Source: an uncultured Bacteroidales bacterium (GTDB lineage: Bacteria > Bacteroidota > Bacteroidia > Bacteroidales > Bacteroidaceae). Taken from it: a stretch of 49,718 bases of DNA. The translations under genes and the position numbers were made by a program. This document shows, piece after piece, positions 9,713-18,140 of the stretch. The DNA lies in assembly GCA_902791295.1 (NCBI GenBank), contig CADAVI010000018.1:1-49718 (forward strand), in the 5' to 3' direction. Positions within the stretch are counted from its first letter, which is position 1; each line of letters begins with the position of its first letter. The notes under the pieces are model-generated. The model had not been told where the DNA came from and did not search any database. It worked only from the letters and a program-made list of their open reading frames with translations.

Positions 9713-11361
9713 GTCTTGTCGCTCAGGGCCTGACCCGTCGCATCGGTGACAGATACCTCTTTCGCAACCTTTCGCTTTCTATAGCGGAAGGGCAGCGGGT
9801 GGGGCTGATTGCCCAAAACGGCACGGGCAAGACTTCCCTTCTGAATATCCTGGCCGGTGTGGACGCTCCGGACGAGGGTGAGGTGGTTTTGCGTTCTGGC
9901 CTGCGTATCGGCTACCTGCCGCAGCAGGTCGATTTTCAAGAGGACGACACTCGCTCCGGAGGCCAGATTAAGAGGGCGGCAATTGAGGCCGTACTCAAGA
10001 AGGAACCCGATTTGCTGATTCTCGACGAGCCGACCAACCATCTCGACCTCGGTATGGTGGAGTGGCTGGAGAGTTACCTCCGCCGCGGGGGCATCACTCT
10101 GCTTATGGTGACGCATGACCGTTATTTCCTTGATCGTGTTTGTAACATGATTTTGGAACTGGATGACGAGCATCTGTACACCTATCGCGGCAACTATGCT
10201 TATTATTTGGAGAAACGGCAGGAGCGGATTGACAACAAAAGGGCCGAAATTGCCCGGGCCAATAATCTGTACCGTACGGAACTGGCATGGATGCGTTCCA
10301 CACCGCAAGCCCGTTCGCACAAAGCACGTTACAGGGAAGATGCCTTCTACGACATAGAGCAAAAGGCCAAAGAGCGCGTTGCGGAAGACAAGGTTCGTCT
10401 GGAGGTGAAGAGCGGCTACATCGGCAGTAAGATATTCGAGGCAGAATACGTCTCTAAAGCCTTTAAGGACGGCCCCGTGATACTTAAAGATTTTTACTAC
10501 AACTTCTCCCGATACGAGAAGATGGGTATCATCGGCAACAACGGCACGGGGAAATCCACTTTCGTCAAGTTGCTTCTCGGATTGGAGACACCCGACTCCG
10601 GTCGATTCAATGTGGGTGAGACGGTCACTTTCGGGTATTTCTCTCAGGAAGATATGCAATTTGATGAGGGGATGAAGGTGATTGATGCCGTCACGCGCAT
10701 TGCAGAATACGTGGATTTGGGCGGCGGTCGCAAACTCTCGGCCATGCAGTTCCTGCAGCATTTTATGTTCACGCCGTTGCAGCAGCAAAACTACATCAGT
10801 AAACTGTCAGGCGGAGAGCGACGCCGTCTGCATCTGTGCACGGTGCTTATGAAGCAGCCCAACTTCCTGGTGTTGGACGAGCCTACCAATGATCTCGACA
10901 TTATGACGCTGCAGGTCTTGGAGCAGTATCTGCAGGACTTCCGCGGTTGTGTCATCGTGGTGTCGCACGATCGTTACTTCATGGACAAAGTGGTGGATCA
11001 CTTATTGGTGTTCAAGGGCAACGGCGTTATTGATGATTTTCCGGGAAACTATACGCAATACCGGGAATCTCTGGCACATGCTTCGGCTCAGAGTGGCAGC
11101 GTGACACCAAACACGGTAAAGCCGCGACTGTCAGAACCGAAAAAGCGCCTTTCCTATAAGGAGCAAAAGGAGTTGGAGGCTCTGGAACAGGCTATAGGGC
11201 TCTTGGAGCAAGAGAAGAAAGACATTGAGCAACGGCTCAGCGGCATGGATGTCAGTGTGGAGGAAATCACGCTCCTGTCCAAACGTTTACCTCAATTAGA
11301 GGAGGAAATGGAGGAAAAAACGTTGCGCTGGATGGAACTGGAAGAGAAGAAAGACAGTTGA
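9691..11361 (+). CDS. ABC-F family ATPase (Uup-like) with an internal deletion in the first ABC domain
   Basis: ABC-F proteins are soluble twin ATPases that act on ribosomes or, for Uup, on DNA/ribosome maintenance. The start is GTG 9691, inside the end of secA, and puts the expected 10-12 residues before [12 protein letters not shown]. The second domain is complete: Walker [10 protein letters not shown], signature LSGGERRRL, Walker [13 protein letters not shown]. The first domain has Walker [11 protein letters not shown] (42-51), then IGYLPQ (73-78), RSGGQ (88-92) and [12 protein letters not shown] (108-119). Only about 40 residues separate Walker A from the signature, against about 95 in the second domain. 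Most of the helical subdomain is therefore missing, in frame, and total length is 556 rather than roughly 620-650. A C-terminal coiled coil (about 485-556) is present. Confidence 0.85.
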   Translation: MPRAESVSLVAQGLTRRIGDRYLFRNLSLSIAEGQRVGLIAQNGTGKTSLLNILAGVDAPDEGEVVLRSGLRIGYLPQQVDFQEDDTRSGGQIKRAAIEAVLKKEPDLLILDEPTNHLDLGMVEWLESYLRRGGITLLMVTHDRYFLDRVCNMILELDDEHLYTYRGNYAYYLEKRQERIDNKRAEIARANNLYRTELAWMRSTPQARSHKARYREDAFYDIEQKAKERVAEDKVRLEVKSGYIGSKIFEAEYVSKAFKDGPVILKDFYYNFSRYEKMGIIGNNGTGKSTFVKLLLGLETPDSGRFNVGETVTFGYFSQEDMQFDEGMKVIDAVTRIAEYVDLGGGRKLSAMQFLQHFMFTPLQQQNYISKLSGGERRRLHLCTVLMKQPNFLVLDEPTNDLDIMTLQVLEQYLQDFRGCVIVVSHDRYFMDKVVDHLLVFKGNGVIDDFPGNYTQYRESLAHASAQSGSVTPNTVKPRLSEPKKRLSYKEQKELEALEQAIGLLEQEKKDIEQRLSGMDVSVEEITLLSKRLPQLEEEMEEKTLRWMELEEKKDS

Positions 11362-11388
11362 ATAAATACACAAAACGTTTATAATACA

Positions 11389-12414
11389 ATGAAACACCAT
11401 TTTTGTTTGTTGCTGGCCTCTGTTGCCGTATTGGCATCCTGTGCCAAAGGAGAGTATCGTATCAGCGGTTCTTTGAAAGATTTCAAGGGATATGGCTATG
11501 AGGTGGATTCCGTTGTGTTACATGTGGACGATGGGAATGTTCCCGTGGTGAACGAAGAGAGAATTGCTGCTGCAATTGTCGAGACGGATTCGTTCTATAT
11601 AACGGGGAAAACGGATAGGAACGTTTTGGCAGAGGTGACGTTTTACCTCAAAAAAGCCGGGGAGCAGAGCCCTTTCCGGGTTCCGGTCGTGTTGGAGCCC
11701 GGACAGATGACCTTTGATTTGCGCGAGGGATTTTTTGCCGGCACACCTTTGAACAACGATTTTCGGGATTTTCGCAGGAAGTTGATGCACATGTCTTCTG
11801 TCGAAGAAGCTTTGGATGTACTGGACACAGTGATGGCTACCCATAAAGCAGACCCCGCCGGTGTCTTGTCCCTGTCTCTTCTTGTACCGTATATTTCTCC
11901 CGCCCAGTCACTTTCTTATATCAATAATCTTTCCGCAGAAATGCAGCAAATTTCTATGATAAAGGAGATGCGCAGTCAATTGGAGGCGAAGGGTAAAAGT
12001 GCGGAAGGTCAGCCGTTTATTGACTTTGAAGCCTTATATGATGGCAGGGTGCAGCGGCTTTCCGATTACGTGGGGAAGGGTAAGTTTGTATTGGTAGATT
12101 TTTGGGCTTCATGGTGTGGTCCTTGCAGAGCGGAAATCCCTAACTTGATTAATATTTACAACCGTTACAAAGGTGACAAATTCGATGTTATCGGTGTGGC
12201 AACATGGGACAAGCCCAATGACACGAAACGCGCCATTGCCGAGATGGGCATTCCGTATCCTCAAATCATGAACGCGCAAAAGGCGGGCAGTGACGCATAC
12301 GACATTGAGGGCATTCCCGAGATAATTCTTTTCGGTCCGGACGGCACCATTCTCAAGCGAGGATTGCGCGGAGAAGCGATTGAAGCAGAGGTAAAGGCGG
12401 CGCTTGGCCTTTAA
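11389..12414 (+). CDS. TlpA-like thiol-disulfide lipoprotein with DUF4369 domain
   Basis: The 341-residue protein begins with a lipoprotein signal (LLASVAVLASC, lipidated Cys 17). Residues of about 20-110 fit DUF4369, a beta domain common on Bacteroidetes thioredoxin-like proteins. A thioredoxin/AhpC-TSA domain occupies about 205-341, with active site FWASWCGPCRAEIP and the cis-Pro loop IEGIPEIILFGPDG. It probably reduces disulfides or supports cytochrome or thiol homeostasis at the periplasmic face. The gene follows the ABC-F gene by 27 nt with no promoter box, so it is likely the last gene of the secA transcript. Confidence 0.85.
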   Translation: MKHHFCLLLASVAVLASCAKGEYRISGSLKDFKGYGYEVDSVVLHVDDGNVPVVNEERIAAAIVETDSFYITGKTDRNVLAEVTFYLKKAGEQSPFRVPVVLEPGQMTFDLREGFFAGTPLNNDFRDFRRKLMHMSSVEEALDVLDTVMATHKADPAGVLSLSLLVPYISPAQSLSYINNLSAEMQQISMIKEMRSQLEAKGKSAEGQPFIDFEALYDGRVQRLSDYVGKGKFVLVDFWASWCGPCRAEIPNLINIYNRYKGDKFDVIGVATWDKPNDTKRAIAEMGIPYPQIMNAQKAGSDAYDIEGIPEIILFGPDGTILKRGLRGEAIEAEVKAALGL

Positions 12415-12535
12415 GCGCTTGGCAGATACAAAGGAAAACAGGTGCGAACAGTCGGGAATGAACATATTTTTGCTTTTTTCGCTTGATTCGTGAAACTTTT
12501 CTTAAAAAAATGACAGATGTATGTGCGAAAATTGT

Positions 12536-12543
12536 TATCTTTG
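12536..12543 (+). promoter_or_regulatory. -7 box TATCTTTG of the BACON lipoprotein gene
   Basis: TATCTTTG lies 45 nt before ATG 12589 in an AT-rich intergenic region of 174 nt. No -33 TTTG is found at the usual spacing. Confidence 0.55.
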
Positions 12544-12588
12544 CTTGACGTTAAGTGTAAAATAACATTAAAAACATATCATTTACCT

Positions 12589-14463
12589 ATGAAAAACAAA
12601 TTTCTGATGTCATTGATGGCGCTCGTCTGCGCTTTCATGGTGTCGTGCTCGGATGATGAGGGCGATATCAAGTTCCTGAGTGATGACAATGGTAACGTTT
12701 ACACGATTATGTGTCCCTCCGCCGAGTCATGGCAGCATTTCATCGTCAGCTCAACGGTAGATTGGACGGTGGAAACAGACGAATCCTGGATTCATTTGGC
12801 AAAGACGTCTTATTTGGCCAAGGAAACCACCGGCATGTTTAAGGTGGGCCTTTTCTCAGGTTACACATCACGCACCGGTACGATTCGTGTTAAGGCCGGC
12901 GATAAGACCATCGTCATCACTGTAATCCAAATGGGTTCGCCTGTGGTGTCGTTCTATCAGAAGAATTATCAGTTCACCAACAAGCGCACCAGCTTCATTG
13001 CAGAAATTAACACTAATGCTTCGCTGGAAGCCAACATTGAGTATGTGGAGCGTAACGGCTCGGAAGAGACGCTCATCACTACCGAGCAAGATTGGTTGAG
13101 CTGCAATCTTCAGGAGAGCGGGACGGAGTACAGAAAGCAGTTGGTACTGACTGCTCAGGCTAACACGAACGAACAGCCCCGTTACGCCCGTGTCATTATA
13201 AAGGATATTCAGTCGGTGACCACAGATACCATTCGTGTTGAGCAGTTGGAAACTGATGTGTTCCGTGTGGTGGACAGCGACGATCCTTATGCTGCCTCTT
13301 ATGTGCTGAGTTCCTACGAAGCTGCCACGGTGAACTTCTATATCGACAAAAATGTAAAATACACCGAGGCAATTTCCGATGAGTCATGGATAACGAAGAA
13401 CACGACCAAGTTTGCTCGTGAGGAATTGAGCTACAACGTTGCTGCCAGCGAGGAGTTCAACACCCGTGAAGGTACGATTACTCTGACGTACGGTGATGAG
13501 GAGATTGTGCTTACAATCCAGCAGCCCGGTCATCCCATGTTCACTTTCTATGCGACGACCAGAAACAGAGAGATTACCGAGGTCACAGGTATTGATTGCG
13601 ACGGCGTCGTCGGTGATGCTCAGAGGAAGGTGAAGTATTGGACCAACTTTGCAGACTTCGACATTACCTCCAATAATCCGGATTGGATTCCTGAGTCGGA
13701 GCAGAGTTGTGTGAAGGGTATGGATGGAGCCACCACGGCTGTATGTATCCAGGTCGCCAAGAACAACGGTGAGAAACGCAACGGTTCTATCACGGTGACC
13801 TGTCAAGGTGATGACAGTTATAACAAGACTCTAAACATCACTCAAAATCAGTTTGAGGCTCGTGCAGACATCAGCCGCACCACCCGTACCATGTTCTTGG
13901 GTTATGATGATGAGTACACGGCTTTGAGTATTTTGGACGACGAGGAGAATCATCCCAACTTTGAGTACGAGTCCATTGTATGGTCTTCATCCGACGAGAG
14001 TCTTGCCACTGTCGACGAAAACGGTAAAATCACAACTCTTGCCTCCACCGCCAGCGGCAAGACCGTAACGATAAAGGCAACCATCGCGCTTAAGGAAGGT
14101 TATAGAGTTGCCACGCTGGAGAAGACCTGCGCGCTTACCGTAGCAGATGCCTATCTGTATGATGCAGATGACAAGACAAAGACTAAGGTTGAGGAGCTGG
14201 AGTTGGTAGTGGGTGATCAGGATCTTTCCGAGTCCATTCTTACTGTGAATGCCGTGAACTTTACGTCGCAAGCTGTTGCATGGAAGTCTAACAATCCTGA
14301 CGTTGCAGCAGTTACTGTAGATGAAAGCAAGTGTATCATTGAGGCCGTTAATGCCGGTGAGACAACAGTTGATGCCATTATTACCACCGGTGACACGGAG
14401 CTTCCTTCCATCACTGTTAGCTGCAAGGTTAAAGTGACAGTTCCTGAAAATTTAGGAGAATGA
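12589..14463 (+). CDS. Surface lipoprotein with tandem BACON and Big2-like Ig domains
   Basis: I place the start at ATG 12589, giving MKNKFLMSLMALVCAFMVSC with lipidated Cys 20; a codon at 12517 lies upstream of the promoter box. After the signal, SDDEGD resembles an acidic lipoprotein export signal placing the protein on the cell surface. The 624-residue protein has about four BACON-like repeats (roughly 37-115, 118-218, 220-315, 318-425), with the hallmark VDWTVETDESWIHL and GTITLTYGDEEIVLTIQQPG patterns. Two bacterial Ig-like (Big2) domains follow (about 428-530 and 535-624; VWSSSDESLATVDENGKIT and VAWKSNNPDVAAVT). BACON domains often accompany glycan-degrading enzymes, but no catalytic domain is visible, so it may bind glycan, mucin or host surfaces. 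Confidence 0.8.
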   Translation: MKNKFLMSLMALVCAFMVSCSDDEGDIKFLSDDNGNVYTIMCPSAESWQHFIVSSTVDWTVETDESWIHLAKTSYLAKETTGMFKVGLFSGYTSRTGTIRVKAGDKTIVITVIQMGSPVVSFYQKNYQFTNKRTSFIAEINTNASLEANIEYVERNGSEETLITTEQDWLSCNLQESGTEYRKQLVLTAQANTNEQPRYARVIIKDIQSVTTDTIRVEQLETDVFRVVDSDDPYAASYVLSSYEAATVNFYIDKNVKYTEAISDESWITKNTTKFAREELSYNVAASEEFNTREGTITLTYGDEEIVLTIQQPGHPMFTFYATTRNREITEVTGIDCDGVVGDAQRKVKYWTNFADFDITSNNPDWIPESEQSCVKGMDGATTAVCIQVAKNNGEKRNGSITVTCQGDDSYNKTLNITQNQFEARADISRTTRTMFLGYDDEYTALSILDDEENHPNFEYESIVWSSSDESLATVDENGKITTLASTASGKTVTIKATIALKEGYRVATLEKTCALTVADAYLYDADDKTKTKVEELELVVGDQDLSESILTVNAVNFTSQAVAWKSNNPDVAAVTVDESKCIIEAVNAGETTVDAIITTGDTELPSITVSCKVKVTVPENLGE

Positions 14464-14486
14464 AACATACTTCAGCAGATATAAAA

Positions 14487-14517
14487 AATCCCCGGCCTTT
14501 TGGTCGGGGATTTTTTT
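14487..14517. terminator. Bidirectional rho-independent terminator
   Basis: ATCCCCGGCC pairs with GGTCGGGGAT around a TTTT loop (one G-T wobble), followed by seven T on the plus strand and preceded by an A-run that serves as T-tract on the minus strand. It separates the convergent genes ending at 14463 and 14535. Confidence 0.9.
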
Positions 14518-14534
14518 AAGACGAATGAAAATGT

Positions 14535-17384
14535 TCACTCAATCTCCTGTAGGAAGATGGCATCAAGAGCCCATGTGGCGGCATCGTTGGTGAAGAAATA
14601 CCCCTGCCCGGATGATGTAGTGTTGTTGGTGTGGAACAGATATCCAAGGGTGCCGAACGGGTGATGACGACGCATCTCTTCTTTAGCAATATATAACTTT
14701 TCTCTGTTGCCGGTCTGCCAGAAGGCGTAGAGACCGAGGCGGGGACAGGGGAAACTGTTGTGCGTGATTTCCTTGGCCTTTTGGCGATAGTTGGCAGCAT
14801 GGTCCAGCCAAACCTGTTCCCAGGGCTTGTTGTTGATGGAGAGCATCATCTCGTTCATGAACTCAAAGCCGCCCATAATGGTGCACAGATGGTTGGTATG
14901 TTGCACCGCAGTGTCACCTTCCCATGACAGTATGCCGGTGGCGGGATCATAACCTAATGCCAATGGTCCCGAGAAAAGGCCGTGGGGCATATCTGTGATG
15001 CTCTTCATGCCGATGAGTATCTTGTCACGATAGCGGGTGTTGCCGGTGCGTTCCCATTCTGTGAACCAGTTGCCTGCATAGGCCAACCAGTCCGGGCCGA
15101 TACGCAGACGTGCCGGAGCTGTACACGGATATTCTGCACTGCGCGGCTGAGCCAGACGCAAGGGGTCGAGGGTGTAGAGCAGGGTGTCTGCATCACGCAC
15201 TTCACGCATGATGTCACCCAGGCGTTCGTCTGCAGTGAGATAAAACATAAAACGATTCCAAAAAGCCTGTGATATACGGGCTTCTTTGGCTCCGCAGCCC
15301 CAATGCAACACGTTGTGCCGTGAGCCCAACCCGGCATGCGGACCGCGATGATAGGTGTCCACCTCGGAGCAATGGCGTGTCATACGGGTGGCCAGGTGCC
15401 AGACGCCTTCATCGCCGCTGCGCAAATATTGATACCAGAGCATTGCCGGTGTGCCCAGCTCGGTGTTGTCCCAGGCATATCCGCCGACATCATAGCGCCA
15501 TTCACCTCTGCTCTCATCATAGGTGTGCATGAAATCTCCATAGTTGAAATAACCGTACCATCCGTGTTCTTCCTGTTGTCTTTCATAAAAATGCATCAAA
15601 GAGTCCAGTTCTCTGTCGTATGCGCTGCCTTTGACCAAAGACCAAAGTCCGAAGGCACGTTTTGAATGCATATATTCCGGTTGCGGCGTATAACTTGCGT
15701 AGCGTGTCTCCGTGAATGGCTTGCCTTCAGGCAGAGACGTAATCCACAGCGTACTGGTGCGTGCAGTCCCTATCGGGGTGGACATACCGGGTTGTACGTC
15801 CTCGTAGGCGGCCTCCAGTCCATGAGGTATGGTGTCGTAGTGGGCAAAATTCATAGATTCCGCCTCCGGACTCCATAGAGCCACTGTGATGACGGCAGTG
15901 TCACTGCGCGCATTGTCCACCTGCAGGGTGGAGGGATAGGACTGCCAGAAATCTTCCAGCAGTACCGACACACTGCGGTGTTTGTCGCTGACGGCGACCA
16001 GTCCGGGAGCACGGTGGCCTTCAATGGTGCCGATCCAGGGTGAGGCTCCGGTGGCGCGCTTGCGAATGCTGTAGCCGTTGGGGTTAAGCTGGGAGAGTCG
16101 GAATCCGTCCCATGAGGCCAGTTCTTCCAATATGGTGCGACTCTTTTCGTTTGCGGGATTGCCGATGCTGTCCAGTGTGATGACTCGTCGTGCAACAAGC
16201 GGCTTGACGGCCATGTCGCGTATGCCGTCTTCCTGAGCAAACCAGATGTGGCGCTCGTGCATTTTGTCCTGCAGAGGCACCTTGACCTGCAGACTCAATT
16301 CGTGCAGTCCTTCGCGTGCGGTCTTTTCGTCAATGAAGGAGGTGAAGACGACTTTCTCTTCCGGGCAGCCTTTCCATGAGTATATTCTCATGGTGAAGTT
16401 TTGCCCGTCGTATCGTACACATTTTGAGAATTTACCTTCACGCTCTGTATGTGCGGAGAGTATCTCCTGTCGGCGTCCGTTGAGCACAACGGCGGGTACG
16501 ATGCTCTCTGTAGTGGCTGTAGTGACCTTTCCCGGGAGACACCCGCTCACGGCGAGCCATTTGATGCTGCCGTCCGGCCAGTAGGCCAAAGCCCATTGGT
16601 CCGTCTCGGCTTCCTGAATGACAATGTGTTGACCAGGCCTCAACTCACCTGCGGCAAAAGGAATGCCGAAAGTAAATGGCATGCCGGGTCGCGCTTCCCC
16701 GTTACAGTTCATTTCTGCCAGAGAAAAACGGTGGATGACGGCATCCTTTGAGGTCTTGACTTTCTTGACCGACGGTTCTTGCTGAGTGATGCGGAAACGG
16801 CGTATCTGCGCATGGCTCTGAGTGGTCCGAAATCCGAAGTGGCCTTGGGTGAGGGGATGAAGATCCACATAGTTGACCAGGGTGTCTCCGTCGATGACAT
16901 AGAGCGCACGGCCGTCCCGGCTTTCCAAATGGATGCGATACCAGTGGTCAGGTTTGATCAGATGTCCCTGATCCTTGTATTCTCTGATAATGGCAGGATG
17001 GGCTTGCCCGTCGTAGCGGCGAAAGCGGCTTGTGGTGTTGTCGTTGCCACCGTAGCCGAAATAGTAGAGTGACATGGATGACGCTTTTTCGAATACGCCA
17101 CCGCGTTTCTTCGCTTCGGACAACGCTTTGTCTGCCATCCAAAAGCAGTTCAGGTCGGACACCCGGCCGTCGCTCATGATGCGCGCTTCGTAGTCGATGC
17201 TTACATCTCCTCTGAGCAGAGTCTTATTCCACAGGGTGAGGCCTTTCGGCGCCCTGATGTCGCATACGGAGTCTTTGCTCCAACTCACTTTGGCCTCTTT
17301 GGCCTCACTCTCAATAACCCAAGAACTCTCCGCATAAGCCGAGAGTTCCAGAGTTAATACTATGAGAGAAAACAATGCTCTCAT
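14535..17384 (-). CDS. Putative rhamnogalacturonan exolyase (PL26/PcRGLX-like) with N-terminal DUF6250 domain
   Basis: The 949-residue protein has a signal peptide (ALFSLIVLTLELSAYAES). Residues of about 22-205 look like DUF6250, a LamG-like beta-sandwich (FWMADKAL, YYFGYGGNDNTTSRFRRYDG, HFGFRTTQSHAQIRRFRI). From about 215 the sequence matches exo-rhamnogalacturonan lyase/YetA-like proteins: FTFGIPFAAGELRPGQ, WALAYWPDGSIKWLAVSG, then an alpha/alpha-barrel-like part with HWYGYFNYGDF-type aromatics (EEHGWYGYFNYGDFMHTYD) and RMTRHCSEVDTYHRG. It likely cleaves pectic rhamnogalacturonan-I chains in the periplasm or outside the cell. There is no SusC/SusD pair or regulator beside it, so it does not sit in a classical polysaccharide utilisation locus here. 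It follows the DUF4923 gene by 33 nt. Confidence 0.7.
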   Translation of the reverse strand: MRALFSLIVLTLELSAYAESSWVIESEAKEAKVSWSKDSVCDIRAPKGLTLWNKTLLRGDVSIDYEARIMSDGRVSDLNCFWMADKALSEAKKRGGVFEKASSMSLYYFGYGGNDNTTSRFRRYDGQAHPAIIREYKDQGHLIKPDHWYRIHLESRDGRALYVIDGDTLVNYVDLHPLTQGHFGFRTTQSHAQIRRFRITQQEPSVKKVKTSKDAVIHRFSLAEMNCNGEARPGMPFTFGIPFAAGELRPGQHIVIQEAETDQWALAYWPDGSIKWLAVSGCLPGKVTTATTESIVPAVVLNGRRQEILSAHTEREGKFSKCVRYDGQNFTMRIYSWKGCPEEKVVFTSFIDEKTAREGLHELSLQVKVPLQDKMHERHIWFAQEDGIRDMAVKPLVARRVITLDSIGNPANEKSRTILEELASWDGFRLSQLNPNGYSIRKRATGASPWIGTIEGHRAPGLVAVSDKHRSVSVLLEDFWQSYPSTLQVDNARSDTAVITVALWSPEAESMNFAHYDTIPHGLEAAYEDVQPGMSTPIGTARTSTLWITSLPEGKPFTETRYASYTPQPEYMHSKRAFGLWSLVKGSAYDRELDSLMHFYERQQEEHGWYGYFNYGDFMHTYDESRGEWRYDVGGYAWDNTELGTPAMLWYQYLRSGDEGVWHLATRMTRHCSEVDTYHRGPHAGLGSRHNVLHWGCGAKEARISQAFWNRFMFYLTADERLGDIMREVRDADTLLYTLDPLRLAQPRSAEYPCTAPARLRIGPDWLAYAGNWFTEWERTGNTRYRDKILIGMKSITDMPHGLFSGPLALGYDPATGILSWEGDTAVQHTNHLCTIMGGFEFMNEMMLSINNKPWEQVWLDHAANYRQKAKEITHNSFPCPRLGLYAFWQTGNREKLYIAKEEMRRHHPFGTLGYLFHTNNTTSSGQGYFFTNDAATWALDAIFLQEIE

Positions 17385-17417
17385 GGTGTTATCGTTTAGA
17401 TGATTAATATCGTGCTG

Positions 17418-18074
17418 TTATTTCGTGTATTTAAGACCGAGATAGAGACCGTCAATATTTTTCAGCATGCTGGAAACGACAGACAGGGTGGAATTGCTGC
17501 TGCCCACAATCTGCTGTACAAGTTCAATCAGTTTGGAGGCATCGCTGGCCACCTGCAATGTGTTGCCCGTGATTTTCACGTTCAGCACGAATTCTTTGGA
17601 GAGTTGGCTGATGAGCTGGCCGCCCAGTTTTAGCGACAGGTTGTGTCCGTTGACGCTCCACATAAAGGGAATGCTCTTGGGCGAATTGGCGTTGTAGGTC
17701 AGGCTGCCGGTCTTGTCTTTATTGAAAGTGATGGAAATCTTGCCGGGTGTGAATCCGAACTTCGTCAACTGGTTTTGCAGCGTTTTTTCCACCTTGGCGC
17801 TCATGGCTGTCGTAGCGATGTTCTTCAGCACGTCTTCGCTCTCAAATACGACGGCGGGCTGGGAATAAATCCAGGTGCCGACCAATGTGTTCTCGTTGAC
17901 GGTAGCCGTACCGAGCAGGTTGGCGACAACGTCACCGACGACGCTGCTGCCCGTTACCGTTGTGGCGGCAGAGGAGGCTGCGCTGGTGGCCATGTTCTTA
18001 AGCAGTCCGCCGAGCTGGGCGTTGGCACTGTTCACAATGAGGGCCATAAAGGCCAATGCAAATAACTTTTTCAT
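17418..18074 (-). CDS. DUF4923-family secreted lipid-binding-like protein
   Basis: The 218-residue protein has a signal peptide (KKLFALAFMALIVNSANA). The mature part opens with a low-complexity Gly/Ala/Ser/Thr stretch (LGGLLKNMATSAASSAATTV) and continues as a beta-rich DUF4923 domain (LVGTWIYSQPAVVFESED, FNKDKTGSLTYN, FMWSVNGHNLSLKLGG). The function is unknown. The gene lies 66 nt downstream of valS and 33 nt upstream of the putative exolyase on the same strand. No TAnnTTTG box is visible in the 66-nt gap, so it may be read from valS or from a non-canonical promoter. Confidence 0.7.
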   Translation of the reverse strand: MKKLFALAFMALIVNSANAQLGGLLKNMATSAASSAATTVTGSSVVGDVVANLLGTATVNENTLVGTWIYSQPAVVFESEDVLKNIATTAMSAKVEKTLQNQLTKFGFTPGKISITFNKDKTGSLTYNANSPKSIPFMWSVNGHNLSLKLGGQLISQLSKEFVLNVKITGNTLQVASDASKLIELVQQIVGSSNSTLSVVSSMLKNIDGLYLGLKYTK

Positions 18075-18140
18075 AACGTTTTTTTTTTATCGTCGTTATA
18101 CTGTATGTTTTTTCTTTAGACCGTGTGCGGGGCCGAAAGT

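Noticed and set aside
12400-12420. Possible terminator after the TlpA-like gene (GCGCTT/AAGCGC)
   Set aside because: The stem is only 6 bp, overlaps the stop codon and has no T-tract.
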